The notes beneath the pieces are model-generated. The model saw only the letters and a list, made by a program, of their open reading frames with translations, was not told the origin of the DNA and made no database searches. Source: Brachionus manjavacas (lineage: Eukaryota; Rotifera; Eurotatoria; Ploima; Brachionidae). Taken from it: 64,000 nucleotides of DNA. The position numbers were made by a program, and so were the translations under genes. How positions within the stretch are numbered: the first letter of the stretch is position 1; each line of letters opens with the position of its first letter. This document shows, piece after piece, positions 12,001-23,548 of the stretch. The stretch spans positions 5,036,501 to 5,100,500 of the forward strand of contig JAHQIY010000001.1 in NCBI GenBank assembly GCA_019054805.1, in the 5' to 3' direction.

Positions 12001-12556
12001 AGTATTATTATTATTTTTGAATTATTTAACTAGTACATATAATTAGATATGGGTTTAATGAATATTTGTGGTTAGTTCTGTTAATGAATATCGGCTAAGC
12101 TCAATTAATGGTTTTTGTTTATTCAATTTTTCAAGTTCTTTTAAACATATGCTCTACTTTGTCATAATCTGATGTTAATAATATTTTTTTTTCTATTCAA
12201 TTATATCAATAAATTAAATTAAATTTTCTAAATAAATTTTATTAAAAATGAGCACTTTTTTTAATTATTTTAATTTATTTTTTTTAAATAACTAGCTCGT
12301 TTTTATTCAAATGGACCAAAAATTAAGAGAAAATTAGAAAAATTTAAATTAATTATAAATTTTTTGCTAGCAAAAGAATTTTTATTTTGAGATTATCATC
12401 TTTTGACAATCAATTTATAAATATACTTTATTAAATCATATTTGAATTTTTACTTTACTGAAAAACTTAAATATTAGACTTCTCACTTTGGGTACAGGAC
12501 TATTCATCAACGGAAGGGGTAAAAAGAAAAATGTACATTGACCCGTCATATCAATA
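12001..12556. other. No gene seen
   Basis: AT-rich spacer between the E-protein gene and the repeat-flanked LINE. Confidence 0.5.
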
Positions 12557-12770
12557 ATTTGACTTTGGAATTTTTATATGAAAATTAATCTATATATTAA
12601 TCGTCATATGGATAATTAGATCAAAGATTTTAATCAATTAATAGTTTAATTATTAAATTTAATTTTAACTAACAGTTCTCTAAATTACAACATACCATAT
12701 TCCCTAAACCATAGCAAAAAAAATAATTTTTTTTATTGGCAATTTAATTATAGATATAAAAGCTTAGTAG
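12557..12770 (+). repeat. About 215-bp repeat R, copy 1
   Basis: From atttgactttggaattttta to ttatagatataaaagcttag this copy is almost identical to 13308-13524, with a handful of substitutions and small A-run indels. Both copies end at tagtag-type sequence. A partial, more diverged third copy is at about 51655-51735 (cgtcatttggataatta, aaagattttaat), which shows that R is dispersed rather than a local duplication only. Confidence 0.85.
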
Positions 12771-13310
12771 TAGTGGTAGTAGTAGTAATTACTGCAACTT
12801 GGAGCTAGTCCAAGCAAAGCTCTAATGAGCTATAGCAGTCGATTCATTGTGTTTCGTCATCCAAACGTCAATCTTAGCTTTAAAGCTGTTAAGACTAGTT
12901 GCACTTACAATTTCTTCTGGCAACTTATTCCAAACATCAACAACTCTGTTAGTAAAGTAATTAAATCGATGACTACAATTCTTTACTCTTTCTCGCACCA
13001 AGAAAGATCTGTGAATCATCCCCAATATACGGTTTGCCTTTGCAGTCACATTTTCAAGTTTTTCTAAGATTTTACTTACTGTTATTAAACTCTCGGGATC
13101 TAGATCGCATTTAGCTGATGTCTTACGTTCAAAAATAGGAATACTTGAAGGATTTTCTGTACTGAAAGATGCTTTAAAATGCTCATTTAAGATTGTAGCA
13201 ATCGACTTGGTATCTGTGATTGTTTCTCCAGAATCTTCTTTTTTTAGAGCTTTTATCGAAGAATTTATTTCTCTGTTACTATTTACATATCTATAGATTA
13301 ACTTTGGATT
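12771..13310 (-). pseudogene. LINE family B copy with reverse-transcriptase domain deleted in frame
   Basis: Minus-strand translation from about 13306 to the stop at 12822 stays open for about 162 codons. It begins SKSNPKLIYRYVNSNREINS and continues through NEHFKASF and ILEKLENV, which is the conserved linker between the endonuclease and the reverse transcriptase of CR1/L2-like LINEs. It then jumps directly to TAKANRILGMIHRSF and FTNRVVDVWNKLPEEIVSAT, the region after the reverse transcriptase. The roughly 300-residue polymerase core, including the FADD motif, is missing, yet the frame is kept. A 3' hairpin (cttgga-ctagc-tccaag) follows the stop, then a (TAC)n-type tail running to copy 1 of repeat R. 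It lacks a start codon and is a defective copy. Confidence 0.85.
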
Positions 13311-13524
13311 TGACTTTGGAATTTTTATATGAAAATTAATCTATATATTAATCGTCATATGGATAATTAGATCAAAGATTTTAATCAATTAATAGTTTAA
13401 TTATTAATTTTAATTTTAACTAACAGTTCTCTAAATTACAACATACCATATTCCCTAAATCAGAGCAAAAAAATAATTTTTTTTTATTGGCAATTTAATT
13501 ATAGATATAAAAGCTTAATAGTAG
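13308..13524 (+). repeat. About 215-bp repeat R, copy 2
   Basis: Direct repeat of 12557-12770; the LINE relic lies exactly between the two copies. Confidence 0.85.
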
Positions 13525-14095
13525 TAAAGGATTTTATCATGTAAATGGAAGTAATTTGAGATATATAATTTGGATCCTGTATCAACATCTCCCGTCAATC
13601 CTGATACTTTTATGCCAGATCCTTGATCATCATTTCTTGAATCAGCTGTTCATGGATGGATATCAAAAGAAACGATTCAACCTTATCAAGCTTCGAAAAA
13701 AAACACCAGAATAGCAAAATAAGTGAGCTTCAAAGTGTTTTTAGAATATTACCTCATTTTTCTTATACTTTTTCTATAATTTTGTTGGCCTTTGTTTTGC
13801 AAATTTAAAAATTATTATAAAATAAGAATATTTTTCAATATTTTTCAATATTTTTTAGTATTTTTTTAAAATAAATATTTAGGAAGCTAGATTTTTTAAT
13901 TTTTTAAAATATGTTTTTATAATTTCAATGTAACGAACAATAAAATTTTCAACCAACTTGCTCATAAAAATTTATAAAATAAAACTAAAAATATTTTTAA
14001 TCAAGAAAATAATCGCATTCTGCATGACCAATCTGTATACATATAATAAGTTTTTGAATCCTTTAGAGTAGTATTCGAATATTGAATAACCAAAT
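13525..14095. other. No gene seen
   Basis: AT-rich, no recognisable structure. Confidence 0.5.
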
Positions 14096-14099
14096 TTTT

Positions 14100-14410
14100 T
14101 ACTTCTTCCAGATCTTTAAGTCTGAAGATCATAGTGCATAAACCTAAACAGATGTTAGTCGGATGGGGTAAGGCCTGGACTATACGGCTTATGTGGTAGG
14201 ACTTTCCAGTTCAGCCTCTCAATCAGCGCTATCATGGATCAATCTAACTTTCATAGGATTGATGTCCGTTTGAACAAGTTGTCGGTTGGCTCGGTCTAGT
14301 TATAGACAAAAGAGCTCACTATCAAGTTTACTCACTATTTGGCAAGTTTTAGAATCTCAAAATGTACTTTGCCACGAGTATTGACCACACACACAGCATT
14401 ACTTCTTTTT
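14100..14410 (-). pseudogene. Mariner transposase relic
   Basis: Minus-strand translation across three frames recovers consecutive mariner blocks. First comes VMLCVWSI, the usual (V/I)MLCVWWD with the first catalytic Asp lost. Next is LVQTDINPMKVRLIHDSAD, the usual LxxxHDNARPH region with the second Asp kept. Last is LNWKVLPHKPYSPGLTPSD followed by a stop and HLFRFMHYDLQ, the usual PHPPYSPDLAPSDYHLF, where the third Asp became Gly. Several frameshifts and stops make it dead. TIRs were not identified. Family identity is firm because the blocks occur in the correct order. Confidence 0.85.
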
Positions 14411-14737
14411 CAAATAGATTAGGATTTAGCACCGCAACAGCAGTTTAATCTTGTACACCATTTATACACCATTTATCAAAAGATTAAATCTAAATTATTT
14501 TTTAGAAAAATTATGCAAAGAACAAGTTGTGATGACGATGATGGTGCACAAGACACTGATGATCGTGTTGATTATAATTCAAATTAGGATGATTTAGAAG
14601 CAAAATGTTTTTTATTCAAAATATATAAAATTGAATAAATAGAGTAGCTTTACAATGAAATATAAATTTGGTTAAAAAAATTTTATTTATTGAAAAATTG
14701 AATGTTTTACCTAGATAAAATACTAAAGAATAATAAT

Positions 14738-15857
14738 TAGGGTTGTGAATCGACTAAGCGTTAATCGATTAAATCGGTTAATTTACATTCGATGAAATTT
14801 TAACTTTATCGAAAATTTCTTATTTTTATCGATCAAAAAATCATTGTTAGAATTTTAGTTTTACTTAATTTGATAAATTTTAAAAAAATCAATGGAACAA
14901 ATTTTGGACAATAGTATCCCTTTGTTTTCGACTAGTTAGTCGAATAGTTAAATCGATTAAATTGTTCGATTTTATAAATTAAATTCAAAAGTGCAAAAAA
15001 AAATGTATTCGATATTTTTAAAAGATAAGTAATTTACGAAACCAAACAAAACTTGAAAAATCATTTAAAAAAATTATTAAATAAGTTACGAAATTAAATA
15101 AAAATTAAAAAATTGTTTAAAAATCTTTTAAATTATTTTTTGTTTTCTAAAACGATTGAATTAAGCTTTATAAAAGTAAATTTTTCCAGATTTTTTGCAC
15201 TCAGTCTGTTTCTTTCTTCATTATGAATAAAGCCAGCAACAGAAAAAATATTTTCTGCAGGAAATGAAGTAGCAATTAAACAAAATAGCTCTTTAATACT
15301 ACTAGTTAGTGTTAATAAATTAATATTGTAATATTTATAAAACAAAAGTGGATCTTTTAGCTCATTTGAATCGGATTCTTTGTAAAATGTCTCGGCGTTA
15401 CATTCATAAGACTTTAATTCTTGAAAAGTGCCATTTTAATTTGATAAAAATGAAATTTTTTTAAAGTTGTTGCTTTTTTTTTAAATTAAATTCTAACTAA
15501 ATAAGTTTTAAAAATCAAGTCTTTATTTTTGAAATATTATTGAAACAAATTTAACATTACTTTCCTTTATAATATTTTCATATCATTGAAGTTTTTTTTT
15601 TCAAAAAAATGTTTCGAACATGAAGCTTGGTCGATTAAAATCGACTAATATATTCGATATCAATATTCGATCAGTTAATTCGAATAAATAAAATAAAAAT
15701 GAACTTGATCGACTAAAGAAGAAATCGATTTATAAAATTATATCGTATATTTTTCGATATAAGTTTATCTTTACAAAAATTTATCGTTTAGTTTAAACAG
15801 GTCGATAATGATTTTTTTTTAATCGATTGGCGAAGTTCCTTTCGATAATCAACCCTA
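14738..15857 (-). mobile_element. hAT transposon remnant, 1.12 kb
   Basis: The ends are tagggttgtgaatcga (14738) and, inverted, tagggttgattatcga (15857). An 8-bp direct duplication ataataat lies immediately outside (14730-14737 and 15858-15865), the TSD length typical of hAT. Inside, the minus-strand frame 15345-15133 contains ATSFPAENIFSVAGFIHNEE followed by RNRLSAKNLEKFTFIKLN, the C-terminal dimerisation motif of hAT transposases. The rest of the transposase is lost. Subterminal regions carry many TTAATCGATT-like repeats on both sides, as expected for transposase binding arrays. The TSD is low-complexity, so the ends rest mainly on the TIR match. Confidence 0.85.
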
Positions 15858-16059
15858 ATAATAATAATGAGAATAATACAAGTGATTACATTAATTGAAC
15901 ATAAATATGATTAATGTTAAAGTTTATAAGGCATCAAAAATTTGGTATTCTAAATAAGTTTTTTATTATTATTAAATAAAGTTGTAAAAGCAATATTTTA
16001 CTAGTAATTTCGACTTCGATATTTTGAAGACTAAATGATGCATGTGCGTTCGCAACTGT

Positions 16060-16230
16060 TCTTCGCAAGCTTAGCAACTTAGTTGTCAACCGTTAATTTT
16101 AAAATGGCTTTAGATAAGTTCAATGGAATCGGCTGCTACAGCTCTACACCGGCAATTGGCGGTGATGAGCTCAGACAATCTACATGCTAGGTGTCGCAGA
16201 AAGAACTACTACAACTACTACTACTACTAC
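16060..16230 (+). mobile_element. LINE family B 3' end with (ACT)n tail
   Basis: The plus-strand block ends ggtgatgagctcagac...catgctaggtgtcgcagaaag and then (act)n, 16202-16232. It has a possible hairpin caccg-gcaattgg-cggtg just upstream. Layout and spacing match the 3' ends at 2545-2640 and, inverted, 61424-61545. A decayed coding end (LDKFNGIGCYSS-like) may precede it. Confidence 0.55.
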
Positions 16231-16232
16231 TA

Positions 16233-16780
16233 TTAACTGTTATTCATCCATAGCTTTTATCTCATTAAAATCAATTTTTAATTATTTAAATATTTTCAGT
16301 TTCAATACAAATGTACATAAAATTTACTTAAAATATTTGCTGGTTTATTTGGAGATCAAGCAAAAAAAATAAACAAACAAATTTTGTTCATAAAATTTTT
16401 AATATTTTTTTGGAAGTAAAAATGCTGAACAATTGTTCATGAATTTTATTTGTAATTTTTATTCGATAAAAAATAAAAAAAGCTGGTAATAAAGTTTATT
16501 GTCTCCATTTATTTTAAAATAATCGTTTGTAGTTTTTAATAAAAAATTCTTACAGCTAACTATTGCGATTATTTTTGAGATTTCAAGTAAATTTTTTGAA
16601 AGAACTAAACTGTGAATCTTTTTTACATTTTAAAAATATTTTTTTTTTATAAAATTTATGCACCCAATTCGATTTTTCAATCATTCAGTCTGTTATTTGT
16701 AAAATTTTGAGCTAAAAAAATTTTATTTTTATCCATTATTGATTTTGTTTCAAAAAATCAAAATGCCAAAAGTTTTGAAA
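16233..16780. other. No gene seen
   Basis: AT-rich downstream flank of the minus-strand gene at 16843-18596. Confidence 0.5.
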
Positions 16781-16785
16781 TTTTT

Positions 16786-16791
16786 TTTATT
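16786..16791 (-). terminator. Polyadenylation signal (AATAAA, minus strand)
   Basis: TTTATT on the plus strand, about 50 bp beyond the stop codon of the adjacent minus-strand gene. Confidence 0.45.
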
Positions 16792-16842
16792 AAAAATTTT
16801 AATCATAAAATTACAAAAAATTCTAGAACAAAAACATCTAAT

Positions 16843-18596
16843 CTATCTATTTAAACAATTACTCGGCGGCTTTCTAATATTTCTCGATGATGACCTGCTC
16901 CTAGAAGAATTGTCACTCTATTACAAAAAATTAAAAAATTTAAATCTCAAGCTTTTTTAATTAAAAAAATAAACATACTCTAGAAAGTAGTGAATTAATA
17001 TTTGACTGTTCATTGACAAAGCGTTCGAGCAGTCCGCTCATATTCGAATAAAGCGTTGTGTAATCATCAATAATTTCATAAATTGTCTTCAAATGGTTTG
17101 ATTTGGAGTATTTAAGCTTCAGCTGTACCAAATCCCAAAACGATATTTTATCGTGTAAACTAGAGCCCAAATATTCAGTGAGTTCTTCCTGGCTGCTGTT
17201 TTCCTTTAACAGACTCCACAAATATGACCTAGAATTTTTATTCTTAAGATCTAGACTTAATGTGGAGTCCGATTGCTCGGTATTTATGTCTAAGTTTTTC
17301 ATGTGCAGAAGAGTGTCATTCTCTAAATTGAGTGAAAAAGTTGAATTCGGAATGCTCGGTTGTTCCAGAGAAATGTAGACTATGGGACTTGACGGAGATT
17401 CGACGACCTCTTTTTTTTTGCGTTTATTCTGAATTTTATGACTGGACGGACTTGGTGGAGAGAGCAGTGAATCCAGTGACTTTTTGGCAGAGCACTCTTT
17501 CTCAGTAGAGTCCAGCGACTTAAAATACTTGATAAATTTGTCCAGCTTTTGTTTGCACTCTCCGTTTCCATCCGATTGTTCATGTGAATTTTGTGTATAC
17601 TTTATGCGTTTGGTAATAATTTCAGACAAATTGTCTGTCTTTGAATTTGTCGCTGCCACTCTGATCGGCATTCTATGTTTTTTAATCAAATTTTTTATAA
17701 AAAAATTTTCTAAATAAAATATTACTTTTTATTGTTCAGGTCATGATGAGAAGAATCATCTTCGGAAGAGTGTAAGTCCAGAAGACTTAGCTCTCCTATC
17801 TGCAAGTCAAATTCATCCCGTTTAAGTGTCACAGGCTGATTCAATCCAAAAATGTCCTTGTCCAGCTCGGTCGATTTTGCACTCACCGAATCACTGACTG
17901 TACCAGAAGAGCTTATTTTATGTGATTTCTTACTTTGCTTTAAATTTTTTGACTGAGTAAATTTTAAAAAATTCTGACCACTACAACTAGAAGCATTGGT
18001 AATGCGGTGCTTAAAATGTTTGCCAACAGGTGCACTTTTGGACAAAATAATCTCCTGATTTGACTTGTTGGTCATTTTTGATCGCTTAACAGATCTCTTT
18101 GATTTGTTAGCTTCAGAATTTTGGCTTGCCGAATCGGTCTTTTTTTTGTTCTTGGTACCATTCACTGTCAAAAAGTCATTTGAAGGTTTTTTGAAAACTT
18201 TGTCATCGTTCTCTTTTGGATCTCGCATGAGCAAATTTTGTGTAGACAGAAGTTCTGGATGGTCCAAGACTGGCTCTTCTAGACTCACAATAGTTAGCTG
18301 ACTGGACAAAGGTTCAGTGGAGCTGGAGTCGTAGTTTAATTGAAGATTGTCGAAGCCAAGACCGAGATCTAAGTCGGTCTTTTCGACCAGGTCGTCACTC
18401 AGTAGCGTGTTGGCAAGCAAATTCTGCAAAAATGTTTCTTCATCTATAAAGGAAAATTTAGGCAAAAAATTTCCAAATTTTTTTTACTACTTTCGTTCCA
18501 TATTATGTTGGGTGTAGAGTCATCGGTGGACACATTTGCCAATGTGGTTATATCATTTAGTTGGTTTGTTTGATCACTATGCTTATTAGGGTCCAT
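16843..18596 (-). CDS. Unrecognised Ser/Asp/Lys-rich disordered protein, 530 aa
   Basis: Four exons on the minus strand, 18596-18491, 18443-17726, 17672-16979 and 16917-16843, join in frame at GT-AG junctions into 530 aa. The introns are 47, 53 and 61 bp. The model is supported because each exon's open frame ends just past its donor and the phases (1, 2, 0) match. The protein is highly polar, with runs such as DDSSHHDLNNKK and KNKKKTDSASQ, basic patches (SKRSVKRSKMTNKS, NKRKKKE) that could be nuclear localisation signals, and SPPSPSS phospho-site-like segments. A possibly folded helical part lies near residues 425-500 (SYLWSLLKENSSQEELTEYL, DKISFWDLVQLKLKYSK). The C-terminus is a short RS-rich tail (SRSRSSSRNIRKPPS). 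I do not recognise a family; a nuclear or RNA-related role is only a guess. Confidence 0.75.
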
Positions 18597-18599
18597 TGG

Positions 18600-19535
18600 C
18601 ACTAATCGAACTGTGTCATTTTATCCTGGATTTTTTTTATCAATTTACGTTTTTTTTTAGTTTAAATTAAAGAATTCAAAGAATATTTTTTATTTTTTTA
18701 GCATAAATAATAATAAAATAAATTGATAGTTGAATATTTAGTTTTTCTCTTTAATTTAATTTGCATTCGCAAACTAACATACGAAATAACTTAGTTTTTT
18801 AAGTTATCTTGAAAGTTGATGAAAATGATTGGAGACGTCTAAATGATAATTAAAAATAACAGTAGATTATGGAGACAATATTTAGTCATTTTAATAAATA
18901 TTCAATTTAAATTTACATTTTTAAATATATTCATAAAAGGATTGATTTTGTAATCTCCATTACAAAATAAACAAAAGGTTAGTTTTATTAAATATTTTGG
19001 CTTTTATTAAAAAAATTTGATTTTAATTTAAAAAAAAACCTAATTAAAGCCAGACTTAGTATTTAAATGGTATGAAAATTTGACTATTTATTTTTAAGAT
19101 ATGATTTTTTTTGTCAATTAAATTGTTGTAAATAGAGAAAATAATTTTTAGCTACAGAAAAAAAAATTAGATAAAAACGTTTACTTTTGATAAATTTTTC
19201 GAAAATTTGAAATTCTAAATATTTATAAAAAAGGGTGATATAGGCTGGTGAGAGTTTCTTCTTTCTAGATAAAAGGTTCAAATAAAGAACCTTGTACATT
19301 TCCTTTTATATTAATTAATTTATTAAATAAATAAAAAATTTTTTAATTTAGTTCATTGCTTAATAAATCAAAATGTTAAATTTTAACACAGACTTTTTTC
19401 AGCAGCACTATGGCTGTGAATTAATTAATTAATTTTTTTTCTTTTAAAATGTAATAAATTAAAATGGAAAAAAGTGTTCATTTACAATTTATTCAAAAGG
19501 TCTAATACCAAAATAATTTAGCAGTGGGCAGTTCA
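18600..19535. other. No gene seen
   Basis: AT-rich; presumably holds the promoter of the minus-strand gene ending at 18596. Nothing else recognised. Confidence 0.5.
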
Positions 19536-19539
19536 AATT

Positions 19540-20215
19540 ATTTATTTTCAATGAAGCGATTCCCGTAAATCATAACCCCAAATATCTGGGCGTCAACTTA
19601 GGCCGTAATTTAAATTTCAAATATCATACCGAACTAGTAAGAGAAAAGTCGTTTAAACTTTTGAATATTTTTAAATGTCTTAGGTTTAAAAATGGTCGTT
19701 GAGCACAGAACGACTAATAAACGTCTATAAAGTACTAATCCGTTCGACCATGGAATATGTTCCTCAATTACTCAAAAATTTTGTAGCATATTTCAATATT
19801 ACGCGGAAAATATTGAAAGACTAAATGGTGTACAATACAAAGCATTACACATATTACTAAAAGAGAGTCCTAGATGTTCACTAGGACTTTTCTACATCAT
19901 CTTAATCAAATTGAAAAAATTCATGATCGCATTTACTCACTTAGTAAAAAGTAGTTTGAAACAATTATATCAAATGCTAGCCCTCTAATTCTTAGAACTC
20001 ATCGAAAATCAAACCGTAACAACCAAAGAAAAACTTCGCTAGAATTACTCAATAGACACGTTTAATCTCAAAAAAATAGTGAAGCTTTTTTAACCTTTTT
20101 CTTATTTTATTCTTTTACTTTTAAATATTATAAACTGAAAAACTAAACTAACAACTAACTTGAAGGCAAAAGAGTTCGCAAAAGCCTTCTAAAATCAATT
20201 AATAAACTATTGAAA
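19540..20215 (+). pseudogene. LINE C-terminal relic (thumb region) with 3' hairpin
   Basis: The plus-strand frame reads PVNHNPKYLGVNLGRNLNFK followed by a stop-interrupted segment LSTERLINVYKVLIRSTMEY. This is the post-catalytic part of a jockey-like reverse transcriptase (YLGVxLDxxLxFxxH ... L..VYKxLIRSxxxY). Further decayed pieces (IERLNGVQYKALHILLKESP) appear after a frameshift to about 19900. The 3' part ends with a hairpin aaggc...gcctt (20164-20191) and a short A-rich run. It has multiple stops and is 5'-truncated. Confidence 0.78.
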
Positions 20216-21739
20216 CTTTTGAATTATTGAATATTTTTGGATTATTGAATAAATTATCTTACTTAAAACAAAACCTCATTTTTTTAAAAAAGATCAAAAC
20301 GATACTGATAAAAAGCCTTTAAAAAATGCTGAATCAATAATATATATAATTTAGGCATGTATGGCAACCTTTCAAATTAAGACCTTTAATTGACAAGGAA
20401 GTAAATAAATTTTAATTAAGAAAAACAATCCTTTTCAATATTTTCTAAAATAATAGATAAAAGAAATTTAAATTTCCAAAAAAAATCTTAAAATTTCACT
20501 CTTTCACAATATTTTTTCTCATAAAAAAATGCTTCGAATACACAGTGGTTTTTTAATTAATTATCAAATATTTCATTTGATTATCGAAGAAAAAATGAAT
20601 AGCTGGAAAGCTATCTTGTAACAGGTTCTGATTACAGGATGAGAAAAATTCAAGAAAACAACTGCCAAAGTTTATTTTACAATACTGACTTTTTGGTCTC
20701 CACAGCTTTTTTTTCTAAAAATAATACACCTAAAGATTGTTTTATCTATTTTAATTACCATTATAATTATTAATTTGAAGTATTTTTTTTTCTTAATTTT
20801 AATTTAATTAAAATATTGAAATTTATTGATAATAATCGTCTAATTTAATTTAAACTAGAACCTTGATTTAGTCATTTTTACCCATTAAACCCTTTTATTT
20901 ATTTAAGTAATTTATTTTGTTGCAATTTAGTTTATTTTAAACAATGAATTTGAGGATTCAAAATCTGTTAAAAAAACTTGATTCAAGTGAATTTAAAGAA
21001 GAGAATCTTGACATCACTGTATTATTAAAATCGAACTATTCAAAAGAAAAATAATAAAAAATTAATTGATACTTTGAATGGAGAAAAAATATTTAGTTTG
21101 ATATTTTTAAGAGCAAAATTAGAACCTGAATATAAATCTTGAATTAAAATAATCGCATTAAATGAGGCTCTTTAAAATAAGAGGTTTAAGCTAATAATTT
21201 TGTTTAACTGTTCTTTATTTAAACATTATAGATTTCTAGTAATTTTTAATTCAATGAAAAAAAATCTTCAATTACCTTTTTTATTAATATTAAAGAAAAA
21301 GTTTGAAAAAATTTTATTAAAAACAAAACAATTTCGTATTATAAAATACTGTATGATATGTATGCATGATAACTCGATACTTAATATTTCGGAAAAGGAA
21401 TTGCGAAGCGTATTTCGTCGAGCAAGTTCGAATAAAAAATTAGATACTTGTTTCCATACATTAAAGATAGCTAAACAAAGTGGACTGGTCTCTACTTAGG
21501 GCTTAAGTTTGGTATCAGGATAAAAATTTTCTTAAAAATTAAAAACCTCTAGTTAATTGATAATTAATTAAAGAAGTTTACATCATCGAACACAAAAAAA
21601 TTAAATGATGGACCTAGTTTTTAAAATTTTTTTAGCACTTTATAGATACCAATCGATTAATCTTCCCGAACTGAGAAAGAATACGACACATGTTTCCACC
21701 CATTACTTTGATCTTGAACCCAAGATAATTTAACTAATA
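20216..21739. other. No confident gene
   Basis: AT-rich. A plus-strand open frame at 21200-21499 (99 codons, including LRSVFRRASSNKKLDTCFHT) has no recognisable motif and no splice partners that I can see, so I do not call it. Confidence 0.5.
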
Positions 21740-21984
21740 TTTTTTTTCTATTTTATTAAAAAATATATTTTTGGGTTTAACCCAGGACTGTTCTTTTCAG
21801 TCCCCATTTAAAAAAAAAAGAAAATTTTATATTTTTTACAATAGGCTTAATTACATAATTATGAAAGAAAAAAGTGATTTTAAATGATCTTTTTTGATTA
21901 ATAGAAAAAGAATAAAAAAAATTGTTAGTAATTAAAAAAGAAAATAAAAGAGTTTAAAGTTTTGGTCTCTTAAAATGATTTGTA

Positions 21985-23535
21985 TTATTGATATAGGTTT
22001 TTATTTTTTAAATCGATTATAACGTCATATGGTGTTTTAAAACGTTTTGGATTGTTGAACTCATTCGTTTTGTAGTTTTCGATTTCTCTTTTAATCAAAT
22101 TGTTGTTCTCGTTTGTTTTGACAAATTTCTGAAAAAGATTACTTAGTCGCGGAGCAATAGGTTCTATTTTGAGGTCGGAGTGAATGCACGTAAGTCTTGT
22201 TTTTAGCGGATATCTCTTGATAGATCTGAGCATTTTGTTTTGTTCTTTTTGAATTTCTTTTATGAATCTTTGAGTTCCAGTGTTTGCAATAACTTGACAA
22301 TAATCGTAAATCGAACGTATTAGTCTTTTGTAAACTATGCTGCAAAGATTTTTGCTGTTTTTAAGCTTGAGTTTTTTGATCGATTTAATAAGATTGAGCT
22401 TCGGGGCTTGTTTTGTTTTGATTTTATTTAGGTGTTTTTTGAAGTTAAGCTTTGGATCAAGGGTGATTCCTAAAAAAGTCAGGTTTGGAACTAATGGAAT
22501 TTCTGTTTGTTCAATTTTGAGATTCAGTTTGTATCTTGTGCTATAGTTTTCCCTAATTCCGGCTGCTGTAAATACCGTATAGTTAGTTTTAGATTCATTG
22601 ATGATAAATTTGTTATTTTTGCAAAAAATAGAAATATTGTTGAAGGAATTCTGAAGAATTTGTTTGAGCTCTTTTTTGTTTTTAGCTGAAGTCCAAATAC
22701 AAAGGTCGTCTGCAAATAAACCAACTTTTACATTGCTTAGTATGCTCTTAATTATGTCGCTAAAAAATATGATGAAAAGGGTTGGCGATAAACAGCTTCC
22801 TTGAGATACACCACACGAAATTTTTCTTGTTAGGGAAGATTCGGATCTGTATTTTACCAGAAATGATATATTCTTAAGAAAATCAATGATCCAGTTTGTT
22901 ATATTAATTCCAATATTTAACGATTTGATTTTTTCCATTATTCCTTGATGGGGTGTCCTATCAAATGCTTTTTAAAGATCGAAGAATACTGCTCCAGTTA
23001 TTTGTTTGTTATTAAAGCCTTGCAGAACTGTTTGAGTAAGTCTCAAGATGTGGTCTTGAGTAGATTTTGATCTTCTGAATCCTGATTGCTCGTCTGGAAG
23101 AATCTTTTCAATTTCAATCCAATTTTGAAGTTTTGTATTTATAATCATTTCGAGAAGTTTCATCAGGCATGGTATCAAAATGATTTTAGAAGTTTTCCAT
23201 TTCTGTGGGATGTGTCCAATTTCGAATGATTTGTTATATAAGTGAAGCAGGCGTTTTTGAAAGTTGATTGGCAAATTTTTAATTGTTTTGTTGGTAATAC
23301 AGTCTAGTCCCGGTGATGCATTTTGGTTGAGTCTGACAATTGAGTCACTAAGATCTTTTTTTCTGATTATATTATCTCTTGGATGTGTATTTAACTCATT
23401 AATTTTTGTATATATTTCAGGGCTAGAATTTTGATAGTTAAATACGTCTTCCAGGTTGTTCCCAAAGCTTTTAGCAATCTCTGATTCTTGGTAATGAAGG
23501 TGTTTGAGCTTGTTTTGAATCTAGTTGATTGACTA
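21985..23535 (-). pseudogene. LINE A reverse transcriptase domain (broken)
   Basis: The minus-strand frame is continuous from about 23490 to the stop at 21985 except for one TAA at 22972-22974. The stop falls in the first catalytic block, FFDL-stop-KAFD, where other elements have a sense codon. The YADD-type box is FADD. All polymerase blocks are otherwise intact, so the copy is quite young. It would reverse-transcribe the element RNA at a nicked target if functional. Confidence 0.88.
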
Positions 23536-23548
23536 CTTGTGTTTTGAT

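Noticed and set aside
16739..16960. Plus-strand 73-codon open frame
   Set aside because: It is antisense to exon 4 and intron 3 of the minus-strand disordered-protein gene and is mostly Leu/Lys/Phe low complexity.
21200..21499. 99-codon plus-strand open frame between LINE relics
   Set aside because: AT-rich start, no domain, no splice support.
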